NCBI RefSeq assembly: GCF_019649055.1
Contig: NW_026570250.1
Coordinates: 496,001 to 560,000 of the forward strand
DNA: 64,000 nt
Direction: 5' to 3'
DNA from: Paramacrobiotus metropolitanus
Lineage: Eukaryota; Tardigrada; Eutardigrada; Parachela; Macrobiotidae
Part shown: positions 30,401-38,634 of the stretch, piece after piece
Layout of the letters: the number at the start of each line of letters is the position of its first letter
Position numbering within the stretch: the stretch's first letter is position 1
Notes under the pieces: generated by a model
The model's input: the letters and a program-made list of their open reading frames with translations, nothing else
The model's database searches: none
Told to the model about the DNA's origin: nothing
Made by a program: the position numbers and the translations under genes

Positions 30401-33180
30401 CAAATAGAATTCCTTTTGCTGTAATTTAAATTACCAAAAACGTTCTCAGTATTAGAGAACACGACGATTTGATTGAATGGAAAAAAGTTTTCAGTATTAG
30501 AAAACTACCAGAATTTTTATAAATTTTTGACTCTCTGCATTAGAGAGCGAAACTTTTGAAAAACCGACTGCCTACGATTATCCAAGCATTATGGATACAC
30601 ACTACTGTTTGATACAAATGCAGCTGACCTTTGAAGTTTCAACCGCTTCACCGCAATTACCGTACAGCTATCCCATTTATATGAGATACTGTAATTTTAC
30701 ACAAACAATAGCTGACCTTTAAGGTTTCAACTATGTTGCTGAATACTACCGTACACTGAAGCCAATTAAAAACTCACAGTGACACTGTGTTATTTCAAAT
30801 AAAATGAACGGCTATAAATTCTGCGAATTTTTTCGCGAATTTTCACTCACCGATTCCTTGCTGCCGCTGCCGTTCACTTCCAGTCTTTCTGGCTTGCCCG
30901 TAAAAAAGAAAATAAAAGAAAATCTGACCTCGAATGGTCTTACGGTGCTTTTTCAATTTGACATGTAAAATGTCGCATACACGTACAGTTTTCAAGTGCC
31001 TATACTGTACTCAGTCCGTATTGTCACCCAAAATATATATCGCTAAGTGCGAATCAATCTATACCTCAATCAAACCGGGGGACTCGGTTACCCTAGGTCG
31101 GAACAGGAACGCAGACCTCCTGCACCACACTAGTGGCTCCTAACGGACTTAATTAATGTGGGCTCTCTCGAGTTGACCACCAACCATCCTGCACCATCAA
31201 ATTAATAAATCTACCATCTACAGCCTTTCCGTACCATCGGGAAAGTTCGAACCTGAGGTGGGCGCCATGTCGTGAATGAAAGACCTATCCAGTATTAGTG
31301 GGGTACAATCCTCACTGTCCGACCACGACACAATCGGAATAGAGCAACTCTTATCTCAAACTGGTAGGAAAGTAGAAGATGGTAGAAGAAGAAGAAGATC
31401 TGGAACAAGTCAGGAACTGCTGGAACTCAGGAATCCCTGCTGCAACACAAAACACAAAGATACGAGTAATACTCACCTGACTCCTCGCTAGATGTTAGCA
31501 GAAGCGGTAGAAGCAATGTCCATCAACCTGGCGCTACAGGGCATGAAGATCAAAGGGACCGAAGGGTCAAGCCAAACAAGTGGGATCAAGTGGGTAACCT
31601 ATTACGTCACGAGACTATCCGAAGATGATAATGCACGTCGACGAGATAGAGGAATGACCCCTGACGATAAGTGAAAGGTCACTCAGAGGTCAGTTTGAAC
31701 AGCCTCACTTGGAAAGAGAAGACCAGAGCAAAAGCCTGAAGTTAATCAGATCGAGTAACAAGACTCTACTTTTGTTGGGATTACAACTCTTGACATTTCT
31801 GTGGGCGACGAGCGCCTTATATAGCCCTGGGCACCGCAAGTGCTGGCTCTTCGTACGCGCAGGTACGGATCTGAGAACAATAGGGATTTAGAAACTAGCC
31901 AATGAACTACGATTACACACGTGGACCAATCTAACCGCCGCATCATTACACGTGGACTAATAAGAGCAAGAGGTCAGCTCGTACAGAAGAACAAAAGGTT
32001 TAGCTACGTCAGTGACTCGCGGTCACGTCGAAATGGCAAGTCGCGGTCAAAGTTCTCTGCTGGAGATTTCTGAGAAGTCGAAACTGAGACTCGGGGTCAT
32101 GACTCGCGTAGAAGCTGTAGTAAAGCCTAAGCCGTATCGTCAAGGGTAGAAGTAGTAGAAGTAGTACCGATGTGTACTAAGGGACGCCAGTACACGTCAG
32201 TACAATATATGCCTGTTTACTAGCCTTTGCGATAAAGAGCGGACTACGGAAGTGTACGAAACAGTTTGTTTGACAATTTATTTGTGAGAAACATCTGCAA
32301 CGCATACAGCGGCACAGTAGCATTACGTGTAGGTTTGTTTGCTATAGCCGTGATGCAAGCGCGGTACACAGTCAGTTAATTACTGTTTCAAATCCTCGAT
32401 GCGGATGATCCGGAAAGCCGGCCGGAGGATGCACCTCGGCATGGTCGAACAGGAGAAAGGGATCAACTTGGAGAAGCTATAAGTAAACATAACTTGAGAA
32501 TGACTGTCTCTGGATGATACTACTTTTTAGTATAACAATACTCATGCTTCCTTGTAAATATAGATGAAACCGTCAAAACGGTTGATTTATTGTATGCACG
32601 CAGAATGCCATAGGTTGTAACAGAAAACAGCACGTATTTATTTTACTTATGGTTAGGATATAACAGGTTGTACCGGCGTACTCGTACCTGTCCTCCACCA
32701 ATACCGCGGCGCACTCGTGCCCCTAAAATCAATGGATAGGTTCGTAAACTTCGTATGTTATATGCGCAGTTTGCGTGTACTAGAAGTAAAGTACATATAA
32801 AATATTCCTCAAAATTGTTACGCAAAACGCGAAGACTTAAAATGACCACAGCCCAGCAGCAAAAGTATCATGTAAACTGCAGCTTGCACCACTGTTTTTC
32901 TCCTCCTGGGCAATGCATCCATGCACACACGACATTCGATACGATTTTAGTAAGAACATTTACTATAAAAAGTACAAAATAAGTCATTTCGAATTTAGTA
33001 AGTACATAATCTTCTTTAAGAGATCTTATAATTATGTTCCATACTGAAGCATGTGGTTAGCTATTAATATAGCATCATACATATATTAAAGCATTATCAT
33101 ACCTCGTATTAAACCTTACCTTCTCCTTCCGCTTGCTCTCTGGCTTGCACGATCTTCTCAACAGTTCTAGCCTTCAGCAT
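21475..33180 (-). CDS. pirin paralogue C, intact metal site, LTR retrotransposon in intron 3
   Basis: Exons 5'-3': 33180-33120, 32722-32688, 32476-32384, 23080-23000, 22823-22620, 22496-22367, 22236-22084, 21905-21858, 21551-21475; 293 residues. Exon lengths from exon 4 on equal those of pirin B except the last, and all phases agree. Metal ligands are conserved: His56 and His58 in P-D-H-P-H-R-G, His100 and Glu102 in G-R-G-V-L-H-S-E. The exon 3 acceptor is placed at TTACTTATAG; the nearer CTCCAAG would break the frame. Intron 3 is 9.3 kb, against 83 bp in pirin B and 185 bp in A, because a ~9-kb LTR element sits in it in the same orientation. If spliced out, the gene gives a normal pirin. Premature polyadenylation in the element is a possible cost. 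Confidence 0.88.
23208..24138 (-). repeat. 3' LTR of the retrotransposon (element sense)
   Basis: 931 bp; in the element's sense it starts TGACGTGTACTGG and ends TTCACGACA. It contains a TATATAA box at 23757-23763. Differences from the 5' LTR are limited to two substitutions near 23490-23515, an AC-repeat difference and a 3-nt repeat difference. Confidence 0.95.
24139..24148 (-). other. G-rich tract next to the 3' LTR (likely plus-strand primer site)
   Basis: In element sense GTTTGCGGGG ends exactly at the LTR's TG. It sits where a polypurine tract belongs but is only partly purine. The same 10-mer is the core of five 14-nt copies inside the coding region. Confidence 0.5.
24149..24732 (-). 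other. non-coding 3' segment of the retrotransposon
   Basis: About 580 bp between the last stop codon of the element and its 3' primer tract. No domain-bearing frame; presumably 3' UTR. Confidence 0.5.
24733..27273 (-). CDS. retrotransposon polyprotein part: zinc knuckle, protease, coiled coil, integrase zinc finger
   Basis: 846 codons, in the -1 frame relative to the preceding capsid frame and overlapping it by 235 bp. Order: a Leu/Lys-rich helix; a long Asn/Gly-rich segment; a zinc knuckle (C-Y-K-C-H-N-L-H-S-V-L-A-C, spacing CX2CX3HX4C, one residue shorter than usual); an aspartic protease with D-T-G-S-S and I-V-L-G-M-D-F; a ~300-residue segment with predicted coiled coil; and an integrase H2C2 zinc-binding domain (L-A-H-E-R-C-V-H ... 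C-E-L-C). It then stops after an acidic tail. Reverse transcriptase, RNase H and the D,D-35-E core are absent. The segment between protease and integrase finger matches no polymerase motif, so the polymerase was replaced or deleted cleanly in frame. Confidence 0.8.
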   Translation of the reverse strand: MVERLQKLEKMQASLGSNSASSISQKSFEFRNSNNRGNFNNNNRSNFQKSYNNNGNWNNVQPVQHGVPMYYDQQPQILAGVPPAPVPVNVNVGIPQNGNGNPNGNFGNNGNFSNNNGYNGQNFNRGNNFNRNGNFGNNGGFNNQQRFNGNNQSGQQNSAQFNENQIQRDKWRLPNGREICYKCHNLHSVLACQQPLAFPRLYEPSQEMLARYSNLPQVNLLEFKPYLENYAMSTSTVVDISEYPVTNDVCLLPTLDAQALYTTLTILGKKVKVMIDTGSSISVIPYKLAKEMDLYIFQCPDHMKGLLVEGAYGSQVVDPLCALLNISLFGNGYEHACLVSPALNRDHIVLGMDFLTTKSLIFDFNTMSLRPSRRDPTVRTNMFYRTTHKMSDIIRAHKFDPFLHPRARIGPSLPALMRTERIGICEEAELVPYKMVHCALAQDAPEVFAMQLRSAVKQWPAKQMENVVPAEVCTHTVSQSVMEPGSESSLRGYSQSATMMHMEVQTESVSESVGSSQVCGGVNNAFAPQNVSNGMSVNFSTLVQLEVEIREKLKRLETIEEHLLKDIRYVASLRSMDQFSIEMRAHLERLGNTEKEPASNVSDAEEQQVCGGEPVHYDSVESTVQCIEGVSEDNSLSTEKINEGFAIFREEHHQRICEEIACKKEARKKDVSRNVGKPGWTRPRLNNEDETFWPPSYDEMESPEFWGVQQSQCSDTQKWLRLYKNPKDASTSTEFVRAEISCMTTSESDVLYHKPPDGSENRIFIPYQCRQILLKLAHERCVHDKNDADLFTFKYFTDVQKFYWPDMKEDIKEFEDDCELCQTGRAYVASLLHSEEVDDDDEDEVC
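25439..25452 (-). repeat. G-rich 14-mer, copy 1 (QVCGG frame)
   Basis: CAAGTTTGCGGGGG in element sense; encodes Q-V-C-G-G. Core identical to the tract at the 3' LTR. Confidence 0.7.
25712..25725 (-). repeat. G-rich 14-mer, copy 2 (QVCGG frame)
   Basis: Same 14-mer, read as Q-V-C-G-G. Confidence 0.7.
25798..25811 (-). repeat. G-rich 14-mer, copy 3 (different reading frame)
   Basis: Same 14 nucleotides, but here the polyprotein frame reads them as S-S-L-R-G, not Q-V-C-G-G. This points to selection or copying at nucleotide level. Confidence 0.75.
27039..29426 (-). CDS. retrotransposon gag: coiled coil and capsid
   Basis: Open from just after the amber codon at 29429-29427 to 27039, in the same frame as the upstream gag segment. 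About residues 100-320 of this frame are a long coiled coil. A proline/Gln-rich linker with two copies of Q-V-C-G-G follows, then a Gypsy-type capsid (motifs around D-N-W-L, W-A-D-F-F and L-L-D-G-L). Family alignment suggests the natural frame leaves this ORF near 27315; the last ~80 codons here look like a non-native frame. A run of six A at 27243-27248 lies in the overlap and is a possible slippage point; a simple 1-nt indel is the alternative. Confidence 0.7.
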   Translation of the reverse strand, partial: PAVGNRSEAVNLLVGTDNSEVRQNVGQNAGPSQIALGSENVVSAQKSLDRSAVAHDTSIPNSGSEPTGFGNIFDFNNVTRRNESPLSDLTMEVNETAFNFGNHSLLDEDLPVDGRIRESWHPMQSALRQFVHEKDFEPLRFEFVEEVKEVTERLQASQSDHEVRVVMRESFGTLIRCTKGYIALCVQQINSRDEIERLNEVLSRENNNRDKMQADLETAKRNLTLVQTDNNTVSEKLKSLSDKFAILEERNEELELDMADHAKIILANEELDAELKDAKRQFDQAEIDLNIAREESKKWRIECLERGKCINDYKVKMRDMQNEIEDLKKQLKLSQSSGQGISVSKEKAGSAVFSKSSVYDSRQQYSSVLNQEHSTCAEKLFVSEVPLTAPNVTGSMPSYYDNQPNSSMRTGNGTAVGLRSGQIPLNGSIGSTQVCGGNVAPSGPSQVCGGIAPPARQFVPVAPPNQNNESQAVRPEPRVLGSDANVSNRVNNYYDNQPFIPVNNNFAQHDGANQYEYYEEEEEVPAHGNVPPQYVNAPARDPELMGVIKLMAQVIQTNNKNVSRTENFMRLQPYEGTKKSGSIDNWLTSVDMCILSNNWDDEKTCRAVAASLRSNAAVWFKKLFDENPNERWADFFRPKLLKHFNVAVTTAEMRREMNSRIFRDEDTVDTYTDSFCRWFEELKLPEEERVGVLLDGLRSNRESWYTQLYPQTLRQLRIWLSGCRNLKKCRRLLVVTVPVLFHRKVLNFEIRIIAEILTITIGQTFKSLIIIMETGIMCNPCSTVCPCTTISSLRF
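28078..28091 (-). repeat. G-rich 14-mer, copy 4 (QVCGG frame)
   Basis: Same 14-mer in the gag frame, 39 bp from copy 5. Confidence 0.7.
28117..28130 (-). repeat. G-rich 14-mer, copy 5 (QVCGG frame)
   Basis: Same 14-mer in the gag frame, read as Q-V-C-G-G. Confidence 0.7.
29427..30002 (-). CDS. retrotransposon gag N-terminal segment ending in an in-frame amber codon
   Basis: 191 codons from an ATG at 30002 to TAG at 29427. No known domain; Trp/Tyr-rich and charged, with a Ser/Asn-rich C-terminus. The downstream gag frame continues in the same phase after the TAG with no ATG soon after, so suppression of one amber codon would join the two. The stop may be programmed, as in some retroviruses, or a mutation in this copy. 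Confidence 0.6.
   Translation of the reverse strand: MSDFTDRTVKRDGFWPVRKVESGRLKYKANEGDFDERYKFSTRIPLGLMYRAVGLEPPDVKSAYCSQQWVDWQDKNTTLLRAPSYYGTWFEKERSIPAEYIDMSDDDFKKAREWAIKNIDAYQEEVRAKKEVSSIKSTRSRNAAVTSEEHSSNVPVIGENSVSNNNSPLVNFASDVEKTAMTPQDVSSVSG
30442..30460 (-). repeat. leader hairpin 1 (AGTATTA loop)
   Basis: GTTCTC-AGTATTA-GAGAAC on +; loop TAATACT in element sense. Confidence 0.7.
30487..30505 (-). repeat. leader hairpin 2 (AGTATTA loop)
   Basis: GTTTTC-AGTATTA-GAAAAC: same loop as hairpin 1, one stem pair changed on both sides. Confidence 0.7.
30531..30547 (-). repeat. leader hairpin 3 (TGCATTA loop)
   Basis: CTCTC-TGCATTA-GAGAG: different 5-bp stem, related loop. Confidence 0.65.
30579..30597 (-). 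repeat. leader hairpin 4 (AGCATTA loop)
   Basis: TATCCA-AGCATTA-TGGATA: different 6-bp stem, related loop. Confidence 0.65.
31250..31267 (-). other. primer-binding site
   Basis: Directly abutting the 5' LTR is TGGCGCCCACCTCAGGTT in element sense. It begins TGG, the complement of the tRNA CCA end. The first nine bases fit the 3' end of animal lysine tRNA, and complementarity to a T-arm-like TTCGAAC continues past the standard 18 nt. The exact tRNA needs a tRNA set from the same species. Confidence 0.75.
31268..32199 (-). repeat. 5' LTR of the retrotransposon (element sense)
   Basis: 932 bp, near-identical to 23208-24138. It is read leftward and supplies the promoter: a TATATAA box at 31817-31823. 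Small ORFs inside it are duplicated with the LTR and are not taken as genes. Confidence 0.95.
31817..31823 (-). promoter_or_regulatory. TATA box in the 5' LTR
   Basis: TATATAA in element sense, within CTATATAAGG, about 380 bp from the LTR start. The identical copy is in the other LTR. Confidence 0.5.
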
Positions 33181-34015
33181 TTCATAAGCAACAATATGAA
33201 CGGAATATATATATACAGTAAGAAATCAATGTCACTGCGTGGACGCTCGTGCGGAAGTAGTCTGACAGGCCGTTACTGTGAGGAACGCCGTGTGAGCCGT
33301 GAGGAGCGCTACCAAGGACCGTTAGTTACTGCTTCGCCGCATGCCAGTTATCTTTGCTGATATTGGCATAATTTTTGTAGAAGCCTGAACGGAACTTCGT
33401 TCAACATAATTCACTGCGGTGTACCAGTGTTACGTTTGATTTACATCCGGTATATCAGCTAGCGAATTAAACGCTGCTGATTCGTTTGCGGCGTTACTTA
33501 TGCGCTTGTTTCGGCCATTAGCGTCTTGTACACCTTGTAGGCTTGTAGCTTTAGCCTCGGATGTGACAGTGCAATAGTAAGTAATCGATCATCCACACTT
33601 TCGGTGAAGGTTATGAAATTGGGAGTGAGAGAGGAGATTAGGTAGCCGTACTCGTAGAGAAGATTGCGACAGTACTCGCATATTGTGTCATTTGTATAAC
33701 GCCGTCAGTCATGATCGGGACTCTGTTCTCCCGGGTCTCACCGACTGTTTCCGCTGGGAATGGGAACGCTTTAACGCTGGCAACCGCCCAGGTAAGCTGT
33801 TACCCGTATGGAGGCGCAGGTGACGGCGTCATGGCAGTGTGCCTCTAGTCTTGGATAAGTACTTTTTTAGATCCAAAACAATCCGCTTTAGAATTCCTGC
33901 TGGACGATTTTTAAGACAATTATTTTAGGGACAACTGACAAACATTATTTTCGCACGCAGTTTTACGAAGTCAGAGTGAGACTGAAGTTACATTACGTTA
34001 TTTCAAAGGATCATC
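33181..34015. other. shared upstream region of pirin C and VPS26C
   Basis: The two genes diverge from this 835-bp stretch, which should hold both promoters. I see no clear TATA pair, gene or repeat. Confidence 0.5.
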
Positions 34016-35787
34016 ATGGCGTTTGGAGGAAACGTTACTCTCGATCTCAAATTACTGCGGCCCAATAAAACTTACAGAAAAGGGGTGAGTTTTTTGTCCT
34101 GCTGATTTTGTAATGGTTGTAGTTAATCTTATGATTCTTATCAAGAAAAAACATGAATGCAGAGATTTTTTAATTTTCCATCTTATTCACAACGGTTACT
34201 ACTTCTGCGGTACATTAATGCATGAGTTTGTTGGAACAGTCAAATCCCGTTGTACTCATGTTGTTTTGCACTGTTACCGCCGTGTTACGATAGGATTTGG
34301 TTACTGGTATAATCTCTGTGCATTCCTCGAGCGATACCAAACATGATGGCATCGCGGTGGCCCTGGAAGGAACATTAGCGATGCAAATGGATAACAAAAA
34401 CCTGCTGCTTGAAACGTTTTACAGCTCATTAAAGGTACGTGTAATCTTACATAATATATACTCTGGTATTCTAAATGCTCTTTGTATTCGTGATTCCATC
34501 ATAATGAAATCGTTGTTATGCAGCCAACACAACTGGCGTTTTCTAGCTTGGAAATGGCTAAACCGGGACGGCTGGCAGCAGGCACCACCGAAATCCCGTT
34601 CGAGCTGAAATTGGTGCAACTGGTGAATAAAACGCTGTATGAAACATATCACGGAGTGTACATCACTGTACAGGTAAGGAGTTGTTTTCTATCAGCTACG
34701 TATCATGTAAAATGTGTCGCGCTTGTCCGTTCTTACAATTTAAATTTGATTTAAGTTATTTGGTGTTTGCTATAGGAAGTTTACTCGGACTCGTTTTTGT
34801 TTTGTGTACTTTTTTTGTTTGGTTCTGTGCTGTGCTTGGACAGACGGCGAGTTATCATAATTTTTTCAACGTCGTCGTTCGAGATATTTATTTTTCTGTC
34901 TTTACACATACCACACAATGCCTTTTGTGGGTTTCTAGTATACTATAAAATGCGAGATGAAAAGATCCGTACTTAATCGAGACATCATTAAATCCTTGGA
35001 ATTCGTGGTGGAAGTGCCGGTAAGCCTGGACCCATTCTTATTGACCATTCACGGAAGTTTATGTTGACTTTTTGTAGCAACCATACGATGATTCGGAAAA
35101 CAAGCCCTTAACATTTAATATAACACCAGAATCCTTGCAGAATATTGCTGAAGTAAGTTATGGTGCGCTTAGATTGATTTTCGGTACGGGCGTGACGGTT
35201 AATCTGAACCGATTTGCTGAACTTTGCGTTGTTTTTCAGAGCACCAAACTTCCTCGGTTTTGTATAAAAGGACAACTGGACAGATCTCATTTTAGAATCA
35301 CGGAACCGATGCTTGGAGAGGTGATTTGAATTTGACAGAGTCCTTGTACAGTTGGACTATTTGGTGGACAATGCGACGGAATGTCTTTGATATCGGTTGT
35401 TGCTTGTTTGTTGTAGTTGATCGTGGAAAATTGCGAAATAGGTATAAAATCCATTGAGCTTCAGTTGGCCCGGGTAGAAACCTGTGGCTCATCCGAGGGT
35501 TTCGCGAAGGAAGCAACAGAAATTCAAAATATTCAAATTGGCGATGGCGATGTGTGCCGCAACCTGTCTATCCCGATCCATATGGTCTTTCCGCGTTTAT
35601 TTACGTGTCCTACTACAATTGCCCCAAATTTCAAAATTGGTAGGAACTTGCGGGAACCTTTATGGGATAGTCGATTTAAGTATTACAAAGCTTCTTTATT
35701 GCAGAATTCGAAGTCAATCTTGTAATCATTTTCCAGGATGATCACTTAGTGATGGAGACTTTTGAAATAAAGCTGATTCGTCCTTGA
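34016..35787 (+). CDS. VPS26C: VPS26C (DSCR3), arrestin-fold subunit of the retriever complex
   Basis: Exons: 34016-34084, 34294-34434, 34524-34673, 34939-35019, 35078-35152, 35240-35320, 35417-35639, 35705-35787. All are GT/AG and phase-consistent; 300 residues, against 297 in human. With VPS29 and VPS35L it forms retriever, which with SNX17 and the CCC complex returns integrins and other cargo from endosomes to the surface. Landmarks: the N-terminal L-D-L-K-L-L-R-P-N-K-x-Y strand, T-E-I-P-F-E, Y-E-T-Y-H-G-V-Y, and the strongly conserved C-terminal stretch R-V-E-T-C-G ... A-T-E-I-Q-N-I-Q-I-x-D-G-D-V-C-R ... M-V-F-P-R-L-F-T-C-P. That stretch separates VPS26C from VPS26A/B. Confidence 0.93.
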
Positions 35788-36078
35788 AATGGATTGTCAA
35801 TGCTAAAAAAATATCTACCTTAACTTTTCGATTCCGCAGATGCTTATGGTTTACGGTGGTATGGTTTTTGTTAGACTGTTACTAATTACTAATTATATTT
35901 GCTGTTTCTGTGATTCCTTGCAATGCGGTGTTACTTACTTCATTGTGCGTGATTGTTGTGCGTTTTTATTTTTTTATATTTTATTCCTTTGATACATCGA
36001 CTAATTGTCCATTTTTTATTTGTCATTGTCTCAAGTAAATAGAAAGAAGTCAAAGAATATTCGCAAAGAATGTCAAAG

Positions 36079-36084
36079 AATAAA
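36079..36084 (+). terminator. possible polyadenylation signal of VPS26C
   Basis: AATAAA about 290 bp after the VPS26C stop, the first after the coding end. Confidence 0.35.
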
Positions 36085-36345
36085 CGTGGCTGCACAAAAA
36101 GATAAAGGCAAGAGTACATAAAACTGGAAAGGCGCTAGCTTATCTGCGTTATCCTCTGCAAGAGATCAAAAACAACAAGAAATCAAATTGTGCACATTAT
36201 GGGACATAAAAACGCACTTGCAAAAGGACGGATTTCACGTGCAACGGGCAACCAAAAATAATCACTCGGACGAAAAAGGCTAGTAACGCAGAGGGGCACA
36301 CGAAAAAATGTACAGTAATATCACAAAATTTGAGATCGCACTGAA

Positions 36346-36351
36346 TTTATT
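36346..36351 (-). terminator. polyadenylation signal of IFT57
   Basis: AATAAA on the - strand, about 58 bp past the IFT57 stop codon. Confidence 0.5.
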
Positions 36352-36408
36352 TGCAAAAGGGGATCGCAAAAACCGCTTCCGCATTCCCAAGACCCGAATC
36401 GATACTGA

Positions 36409-38634
36409 CTAATCTTTAACTCCAGGCAGAATTCCCACGGTCTCTATGCTGGTTAAATTTTCTTGAATCTCAGCATTCTGCAGATCTTCGGCTAATTCCT
36501 GCAGCCGCATTTCCGCGATGGCACTTCTGATGTTATAAACGCCAATTTCCTCCTTCATGCGTTTCATAGCGGCACGCATACTCGTGATGGCAAGACGATC
36601 AGCGGCACTGTTACTCTTCGCTTCCAACTGTCGCTTGAGCTTATCAACTTCCGCCGTTACATCCGCAAGTTTCTGGGCATTCGTTTCCACTTCCGTATTA
36701 TGGGCTTCGTACTTCGCTTTAGCGGCAGCTAACTTTGCACTCACAATTCGATATTTCTGCAGTCACAATGTCACATAATAATGCATGCTCACACATCTTC
36801 AGTTACGAAAAGAGATAAAAAGCGCCGGGTTTACCTCGATTTTGTCTTTATTATTAACGCTAATAAACTTCTCTCGATTGCGTAATTTCTCCATAGAACG
36901 TCCCATTTCTGCGCTGACATTCAACAGTTTCTTCGACACATTCCCTACATTTTGATCCAACTCTTTCCAGCAAACATCAAGCCTTTTAATCCGATCACTC
37001 CAACCCTGTCAAACAAACGCAAAATCAGATCATCAATACAGCACGCACATCGCCCCGCATAGCACTTCACCACCACTTGAGCAACCGTAAAACGTACCAG
37101 CCTATCACTACCCATTCGATCCGGTTGACCGAAAAAAGGTGCCACACGATCTGCTTCCAATTGCCACTCTTCGGCAGCTTTCTGCCGGGCCTTCACATCC
37201 GATGCGGACAAGGCATCGCCGGGAGAAATTCCCTCGTCATCGACAATGGCGTCTGCCACTTCCTGTGAGTAGGCAGAAGCTCTGTATGCCAAATCAGGTT
37301 ACGTTGTATCAATTTTGTCGGCCTCACCTCCTGTTCCCAATCATAAAACGGTATGCTATGAAAATCTTCCGCATCCTCGCCTCCATCCAGGCCCTCTTCG
37401 TCTAGATCTTCCTGATGGCTAACAGCTTCGGGAAACACGGGCGGCCGAAATTCTTCCCGTTGTTTCAAGCATGCGGTTGCCAGTTCATACAGGACAGCAA
37501 TCACATCAGATCCCGACCCACTTCGCAAACGATGTGAAGTCGTTTCCACTGGAACAGCCTGCGCGATAGCGTAAACACTCAATAATTAATTAATTCCGGT
37601 ATATTGCAGAAGTGATTTCTGAACTCGTATGGCGAGTTGATCGAGATCCATGATTTTCATATGAAAAGATTCGTGCAGCCACCTTTTATGCTTAATTCCA
37701 CTAAAAATTCGTCTCGCTCATGCAAACAACGAATCTGATACAAATGATCGATTTTGACTGTCTCTGGTTCGAACTCACTTGTAAGCAAAAACGTTTAGAG
37801 CAAAAAAAATTTTTGTGTGACCAGTGGCAGTGCCTTTCAAAATTCATCAAAACATTACCCTATTCGATCTTACATGGATGTTCCAATTTTGCAACATGGA
37901 AATTTTTTAACTATGCACGGTAAGGTATACCGTATTCACAAATGCCAACACCGCAAGCTCACCAACTTTCGCAGAGATTCCAAAATACTGGTAACTGTTA
38001 AATTGGGATCGTCGCGCTCTTCCGGTGCTCGCAGTTGAATCCCAAGCTGGCCGATCATCCAAACGGCCAAGGTAGCAAATGTCTGAAACGTCATGGTTCC
38101 AGCATTGAGATTTCCCGATAAAAAGTAATTCCTGTAGAAAATACGCCATCATTTTGCATCAAGGCATGCAAACTGCCACACAAAACTATATCACTCAATT
38201 GCTATACTTTATTTTAATAAATTATAACTAGCTAAATAATAAAAAAATCGATATGCTCTTAATAATCTGTAACCATTTATAAAACTAAACGAGAATGACA
38301 GTACATCTGCAGTTAGACCAAAATTAAACCTGATCCAGCGGTACCACTATAAAACGAACCTGGGGAGGTTTGCCATGCCCGATCCATTTTGCTGCAGAAT
38401 TTGGTTATAGTCAAGAAGAACCAGCTTCTCGAGCAATCGTTCCATGCGGAGCACATCCAAATATTTGGCGCCTGGTGATCGCCGGGTAAGGTTCAAATGG
38501 AGATCTCCGCTGGGCACAGGTTGATCGTCAACGGCATTAGTGGTCAGCTCACTGCTTTCAGCGTTTTCAGCAACACCAGCCGAGCCCTTCGACTTATCTT
38601 GGGATGGTATTCGTCGAGATGGTTTCGCTGCCAT
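36409..38634 (-). CDS. IFT57: IFT57 (HIPPI), intraflagellar transport complex B subunit
   Basis: Exons 5'-3': 38634-38360, 38131-37963, 37558-37328, 37262-37098, 37005-36835, 36756-36409; 452 residues (human 429). Part of the peripheral IFT-B complex that carries cargo along ciliary axonemes. The N-terminal calponin-homology-like half aligns with human IFT57 (M-E-x-L-x-E-K-L-x-L-L-x-Y in exon 1; T-L-A-V-W-M-I and D-D-P-N-x-T in exon 2; L-R-S-G-S-G-S-D-V in exon 3). An acidic linker follows, and exons 4-6 encode the coiled-coil C-terminal half. The exon 4 acceptor was chosen at CTACTCACAG because the earlier AGs break phase. An upstream in-frame ATG exists, but the M-A-A-K start fits the family better. 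It converges with VPS26C. Confidence 0.9.

Larger units (their letters stand above)
30003..31249 (-). other. structured 5' leader of the retrotransposon
   Basis: About 1.25 kb between primer site and gag ATG with no long frame. It contains four stem-loops (30442-30597), a ~48-bp tandem duplication (about 30135-30231, unit with GACGCAATGCTTGCCG), two copies of AGCTGACCTTTRARGTTTCAA (about 30621 and 30709) and the palindrome GTAATTTAAATTAC. This is where packaging and dimerisation signals are expected. Confidence 0.6.
23208..32199 (-). mobile_element. young non-autonomous LTR retrotransposon (gag-protease-integrase zinc finger, no reverse transcriptase)
   Basis: 8,992 bp including LTRs of 931 and 932 bp that differ at only about four sites (two substitutions, a 2-nt and a 3-nt indel). 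LTRs run TG...CA, and the element is flanked by the 4-bp duplication GTAC (23204-23207 and 32200-32203). On the - strand the order is 5' LTR, primer-binding site, 1.27-kb structured leader, three large open frames, ~590 bp, G-rich tract, 3' LTR. Coding content is of Ty3/Gypsy flavour: capsid, zinc knuckle, D-T-G-S protease and an integrase H2C2 finger. No reverse transcriptase, RNase H or integrase catalytic core was found. Near-identical LTRs despite the missing polymerase imply recent mobilisation in trans by a relative. Confidence 0.88.

Noticed and set aside
32384-32476. Apparent 1-nt frameshift in pirin C exon 3 if the acceptor CTCCAAG is used.
   Set aside because: Using the upstream acceptor TTACTTATAG restores phase and gives the expected family length.
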